Below the pieces are notes generated by a model. It was given only the letters and a program-made list of their open reading frames with translations. It made no database searches and had not been told where the DNA came from. A program made the translations under genes and the position numbers. Below, one piece after another: positions 59,461 through 64,000 of a stretch of 64,000 bases of DNA; the first letter of the stretch is position 1, and each line of letters begins with the position of its first letter. The stretch comes from Diatrype stigma (Eukaryota > Ascomycota > Sordariomycetes > Xylariales > Diatrypaceae): the NCBI GenBank assembly GCA_022225965.2, contig JAKJXP020000003.1:868001-932000 (forward strand), in the 5' to 3' direction.

Positions 59461-60110
59461 CGCAGACCCCGACCGTCATGGCGGGAACTTGTTTTATTTG
59501 CAGGAAGCCAAATCCCGGGTATGTAGCGAGCGAATCTTTCCTTTCTCGAATTTTAATTCGGTGTTTTTTTGTATGTATTATATATTTCCAGAAACGAGCG
59601 AACAGACAGACAAACAAGCAAACCAGATCTCGGGACTTTAGGAGGAGAAAGAACCGAAGCTCACATGTTGGGATGAGGGCGTGTTCTTTTTCTATAAATG
59701 ATTCTTGCGGTCTGGCTGGGAATTACTACTACGACTAATGATGGGCGATGGGCGATGGGCGATGGGCGATGAAGCTGTGCAGCAAGCCAGGCCAGGAATC
59801 GACTAAGCTGGATCAGGATGTGCTTCTTGATAGGATGTAAGGATGGGCTGACCAGATCCGTACGTCTTGGTATTGTACCTACCAAGCCTCGACCGGAAGA
59901 AGAAGAAGTAAAAGAATCGAAGGAACAGGAGGGGGTGGCAGCAGCAGCAGCAGAGGCAGAGGCAGCTTGGCGGCCGAGCAAGGAGGCAGAGGAGCCGACC
60001 CCTGCCGCGCCAACGCTACAGTATCTGGGCATGGTATTGCATTATACATGGATATGCATGTGTATATGGCTACACTGAGTTAATCATAAATCGAGGTCAA
60101 GCGGTATAAA
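59461..60110. promoter_or_regulatory. Upstream region of the second zinc-cluster regulator
   Basis: No independent gene. It includes the overlapping upstream frame at 59479-59447 and a tandem GATGGGC repeat at about 59,740-59,770. Confidence 0.4.
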
Positions 60111-61860
60111 TGTACTTCCTACTACGGGCCTTTAGTAATCCAACTGTTACTAATCCAGCTGATAATTAAATGTCCTAAAGTTCCGTAGCCATTATTAATT
60201 ATTGGAAAAAAAGAAAAGGAAATAAAAGGTTTCTTAACTTATATTTAATTATAATAAAATGAATTTCTTCGGAATTCACTTTATCTTATCGGATTTATTA
60301 TAGCTTATCTCAGGATTTATATAACCCCCTTTATTCTTAAATGATGTTCTTATTATTTCAGCTTTTGCCGTTTCTTTACTTAAGGTTTGTTATATTATTA
60401 CGAAATTTGCGGACGTCGGTATTAATGAATATAGGTCTTTTTTATGGCTCGGCTTTGGCTTCGAAATTAATAATCGGTTTAACTAAGTAATAATTACTAG
60501 GCAACAGCTTTATTAAAGCTAGGCAATAGCTTTATTAAAAGGGCTATAATTTGGTTTTATATACGAGAAGTGCTTCTTTAAAGCAAAATGGCAGCCTGTT
60601 TTTAAATGCCTATATAAAGCGTTGTTATTATAAAAATTTATATAGCAATAATAACAGGTTTTAAAAATCGAAAACGTGTTGTTATATTTTTAAAGTGCTG
60701 CTTTTTTCGTATAATAAGCGCTTTCTTCGGTATTATTTAAGCTGTTATTATTTTAGTTGTTATTATTTAACCCTTTTCTTTTTTCCGAATTATTCTTTTT
60801 TTGGTTTTTGCCGCTTTCGTTATTTCCGCCGTTGGAGTTTTTTCTTCGTAAGGGGCAGCCTTTACGAAAATAGCGAAACAGCTCGTTACTAAAGCTGTAT
60901 TGGATACGGTAACTGCGGCAACTACGAGGATTCGAGGAGGGTATTAGTCGGATTAAAGGTACTGGAAAGGGTATTTAAGAGTAAAGGCTCGAATTGTTTA
61001 GTTATGGCTATTAAGAAAGAATAATAACTTTCGCTAAGAGCTTAAAAATACGTTTCATCTTTTATTAATTAACGATTAATCCGTAACGATCTTTGTAAAT
61101 CTCGTTGCTTAGTGGCTTTAGTTTCTTTTTCGCTAAGCGGATTTCTTAAAGTCTTCGAAGCAGGTTAGGATCGATAATGATTAGTTAGTTTAAGTGATTT
61201 GGATGGTTTATTTTTAATAAACTGGCCGAATACGATGGTATATTTAAATGATAACCTAGGGTTTAGTTAGGTGTATTTCCGGCACGTATTCGAATTCGGC
61301 GCCTTTTAACTAGTGTAATAGGTATTACGATGGCGCCTTTTGGTTAGTATTATATTGGCGCCTTTCGGCTGGTGTATACTGGTGCCCTTCGGTTAATTCG
61401 TACTAGTAATGCCCTTTGGTTAATGGCGGGTATCGAGTTAGTGCTTTCCGATTGGTGTAAAGGAATTTCACGATGGTGCCGTTCCGTTGGTTTAATGGTT
61501 TAATGGTGATTTAATGGTGCCTATAGGCTGGTACTTACGAAAAAGCGAAGATCTTCTTTGCTTATAAAACGAAAGAATAAATGAAAAGAACGAAATAAAG
61601 TATATTATAATTATATAGCATTAATTTGCGTAAAAAGCTTTTTATATTTCTTATTATGGGCCTTTAATAATTTAATTATTATTAATTTAATTAATAATTA
61701 AATGTTTTAAAGTTTCGTAATTATTATTAATTATTAAAAAAAAAAACAAAAAAAAACAAAAGGTTTCTTAACTTATATTTAATTATAATGAAATGAATTC
61801 CTATGAAATTCACTTTACCTTATCGGACCTATTATAGCTTATCTCAGGATCTACATAAAT
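60107..61860. mobile_element. Short LTR-type element A (non-autonomous, RIP-mutated)
   Basis: Two direct repeats of about 212 bp, 60111-60321 and 61643-61855, align along their whole length, differing nearly always by C/T or G/A; the right copy carries T or A at most sites. TAAAT occurs at 60107-60111 and 61856-61860 and could be the target duplication, although it overlaps the first repeat base. The 1.3-kb interior has no coding frame and contains an imperfect tandem array at 61298-61535. The arrangement fits a short non-autonomous LTR retrotransposon (TRIM-like) or the remains of a larger one. Confidence 0.72.
61298..61535. repeat. Imperfect tandem array of GGYGCCYTTYGG units
   Basis: About eight units beginning GGCGCC or GGTGCC and followed by TTTYGGYTGGT-like words recur at intervals of roughly 24-35 bp inside element A. 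Differences between units are mainly C/T. Confidence 0.65.
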
Positions 61861-61946
61861 ATATCAAATATATAATAAAGATAAACCTACCTGGATATGA
61901 GGTATGCTAATTACATATGCCTTACGGCGGGAATAAATAATATATA

Positions 61947-63760
61947 TCTTAATGGACGGGCACTGCAATACGGAAAAAGGAAGCTATATTAATGAAGGTT
62001 ATTAAAGTTAAAGGAAATCAGCTTTTGCTGCTTTAGGCTAAATACTTTGCGTTAAGGTGCTAGTATAATATACCCCCGTAAGCTAAAGCAGGAAGTATAA
62101 AATAAAGCTATATATAGAATTACCCCTTTTCAAAGGCCAGTTTTCATATTTAATATGCCCTTTAAGGGATAAAAAATAAAGGTATTTCTAATAATAAGAA
62201 ATAAAGCCCTTCCAGGTCGGAATTCCGAATGCAAAACAAAGCACTTATTTTTTCCTTCGGGATGGTATAAAGTATAGCCCGTATAAAGGAGCCAATTAAT
62301 AAGGTAATTTTTATAACAAACCTTGTATTTAATACGAAGAACGGCAGCAGCGGCGAGAAAATCCAAAGAATTTAATTCCTTTAATCGAGCCCAAATAACG
62401 ATACGGGCTTTAATTACTTCCCAGGTTAATTTACCCTTATCGTAGGTATTTTGAAAATAATCGGATAATTAAGGGTAACGATTTTTTATTGCGTTCCATA
62501 TAAGAAACATCTTTGCTTTCGGCAATAGGGCTACATTAAGCTGTACCAACCGGTTTGCGACGGTATAAAAACGGGCGTTAAAATTTTAAAGTATAGTACC
62601 GTAATCGAATTTCGCTCAAATTAGCTTGTTAAATAGCTGTGATACGAATTATTCGAATGCCTTCGGAATTATAGTACAAACCAGGTCCTAAAGAACCTTT
62701 AGGTTTTTAACGGAACCGTCGTGCCTCCAACCAGCGGCGATAAGCTAGGCTTTAACTTATGAAATTGTAAAGGTCATTAATGCCATTGCGTGGACTCGTT
62801 AGCGGCGCCAGAGGAGCTTTTTTTCGGCATCGTCATTTATAGGTTCTAATACGTTGGATTCGAAAAAGGCAGTAAGGTCGTTATATTTGGCTTACTGAAA
62901 TACGCCCAGCTTTTATTTAGCTAGGTTGCTTTCGTCCCGTAGCTGCGGGACAAAAGGAAAAGTATGTACTGAATAGGCTGCCATAACGAAGGTGGCTTAA
63001 TAAAAAAAGGTAAAAAAATGAAAATATAATTGCAATTATAAAATAAAATAAAGAAATTAAAGGAATTGCAATTATAAAGATAAAGAAATTACAATTATAA
63101 AGAAATTAAAAGGTAAATAAATAAAAGGAATTTAAACAATTGCGACTTATATGCATATTAAGGCGCTAGCGGTAAAAATTTTCTTACAATTCGAATATTG
63201 CAGAAAAAAAAGAAGGCAGCTCGAATCCGGCTAAAAGGGGCAGCTCGAATACGGCTGGAGGGCAATTCGAAATCCGAATGCTTCAACGAAGAAGCTTTCC
63301 TCGAAGGCTTATTTAAACGGTTCAAACCTAACCGGCTTTGTACGACGAATTTCGAACCCGAATTCGAAAAATAAAGAAAGTTTGGTAATAATTGCTAAAA
63401 GGGGCTTATATAGCACCTCCGTTGTTTTGCAAAAAAAAGCAACGGCTGCTGATATAATAAATTTAATGAATTTAATAAATTATTAAATTGCAGCAGCCCG
63501 GGCAATAATTGCTTAATAATAGCGCCTATCCGGCCGCTCGGGCTTCGAAACGGAAAAATCCGACGATAGCATTAAAAGATAAAGAAAGAAAGTTACGGGC
63601 GAAGCCTCTAGAAGCTCAAAAGGCTCATAACCTAATGAACGGACATTGCAATGCGGAAAAAGGAAGTTGTATTAATAAAGATTATTAAAGCTAAAGGAAA
63701 TCAGCTTCTGCTGCTCTAGGCTAAATACTCTGCGCTAGGGTGCTAGTGCAATATATCTTA
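61947..63760. mobile_element. Short LTR-type element B with 5-bp target duplication
   Basis: Direct repeats of exactly 121 bp lie at 61952-62072 and 63635-63755. They align without gaps, and every one of about 16 differences is a transition. The identical pentamer TCTTA abuts both outer ends (61947-61951 and 63756-63760), the 5-bp duplication typical of LTR retrotransposon insertion. The 1562-bp interior has only short frames without ATG starts (for example minus 62130-62366) and no recognisable gag, protease or reverse transcriptase. It is therefore a non-autonomous element, about 1.8 kb long. Confidence 0.82.
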
Positions 63761-64000
63761 GTATCTAACTTACCTACCTATTCTCGAGGAGTCACCCTCC
63801 ACGTTAAAGCACAATTGACTTTGAGCAAATGTTTTGAAGCGGAACTGGTAGCTAGAGACTCGATAACTAATACGAAGTAGGTAAGTATTCGCCAATTGTT
63901 GAGCTGCTTGTGGCAGAGTGACCGCTATTCAGCGCAGGACAGAGGATAGACACGGACAGATACGCCCCCTGTTACACAGTCTGGCAGAGGTGTATATTGA
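63761..64000. other. Right end of the window, no gene seen
   Basis: Normal-composition DNA after element B. Nothing coding or repetitive is supported. Confidence 0.5.

Overview
The window is nuclear DNA of a filamentous ascomycete (Pezizomycotina, most likely a Sordariomycete). The genes have short introns with GTRNGT...YAG borders. Several families are typical of these fungi: Zn2Cys6 regulators, GMC oxidoreductases, a fungal-type secreted lipase and Rtt109. Long AT-rich blocks carry the transition-only decay expected of repeat-induced point mutation (RIP). I rebuilt gene models by joining open frames across introns; every multi-exon model below keeps frame from ATG to stop.

Layout. 0-4.4 kb: possible 3' end of a gene, then a divergent pair of an FAD monooxygenase (minus) and a multi-pass membrane protein (plus), a pairing seen in fungal meroterpenoid and indole-diterpene pathways. 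5.1-10.8 kb: a small zinc-ribbon-like protein, a TPR protein, an intact-looking 527-bp MITE with 61-bp terminal inverted repeats and a 9-bp target duplication, and a secreted lipase. 11.8-22.0 kb: a very AT-rich island holding a RIP-degraded Helitron (Rep plus PIF1-type helicase) with tandem arrays near its left side. 22.5-29 kb: a Zn2Cys6 regulator and a GMC oxidoreductase on the same strand. 31-37 kb: a D-2-hydroxyacid dehydrogenase and a single-pass surface protein with a long Gln/Ser-rich tail. 38.9-50 kb: a housekeeping block with RTT109 (histone H3 acetylation), mitochondrial ribosomal protein MRPL15, V-ATPase catalytic subunit VMA1 and a coiled-coil protein. 52-59.5 kb: a non-canonical ATP-dependent DNA ligase and a second Zn2Cys6 regulator. 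60.1-63.8 kb: two adjacent short elements with LTR-like terminal direct repeats, no coding capacity and RIP-type divergence.

How it works together. The housekeeping genes look unconnected in function. The functional groupings I can argue for are the monooxygenase/membrane-protein pair (possible terpenoid epoxidation and cyclisation) and, more weakly, the TF/GMC pair (possible regulator and oxidase). The mobile elements sit between these groups and mark two repeat-rich compartments, at 11.8-22 kb and 60-64 kb.
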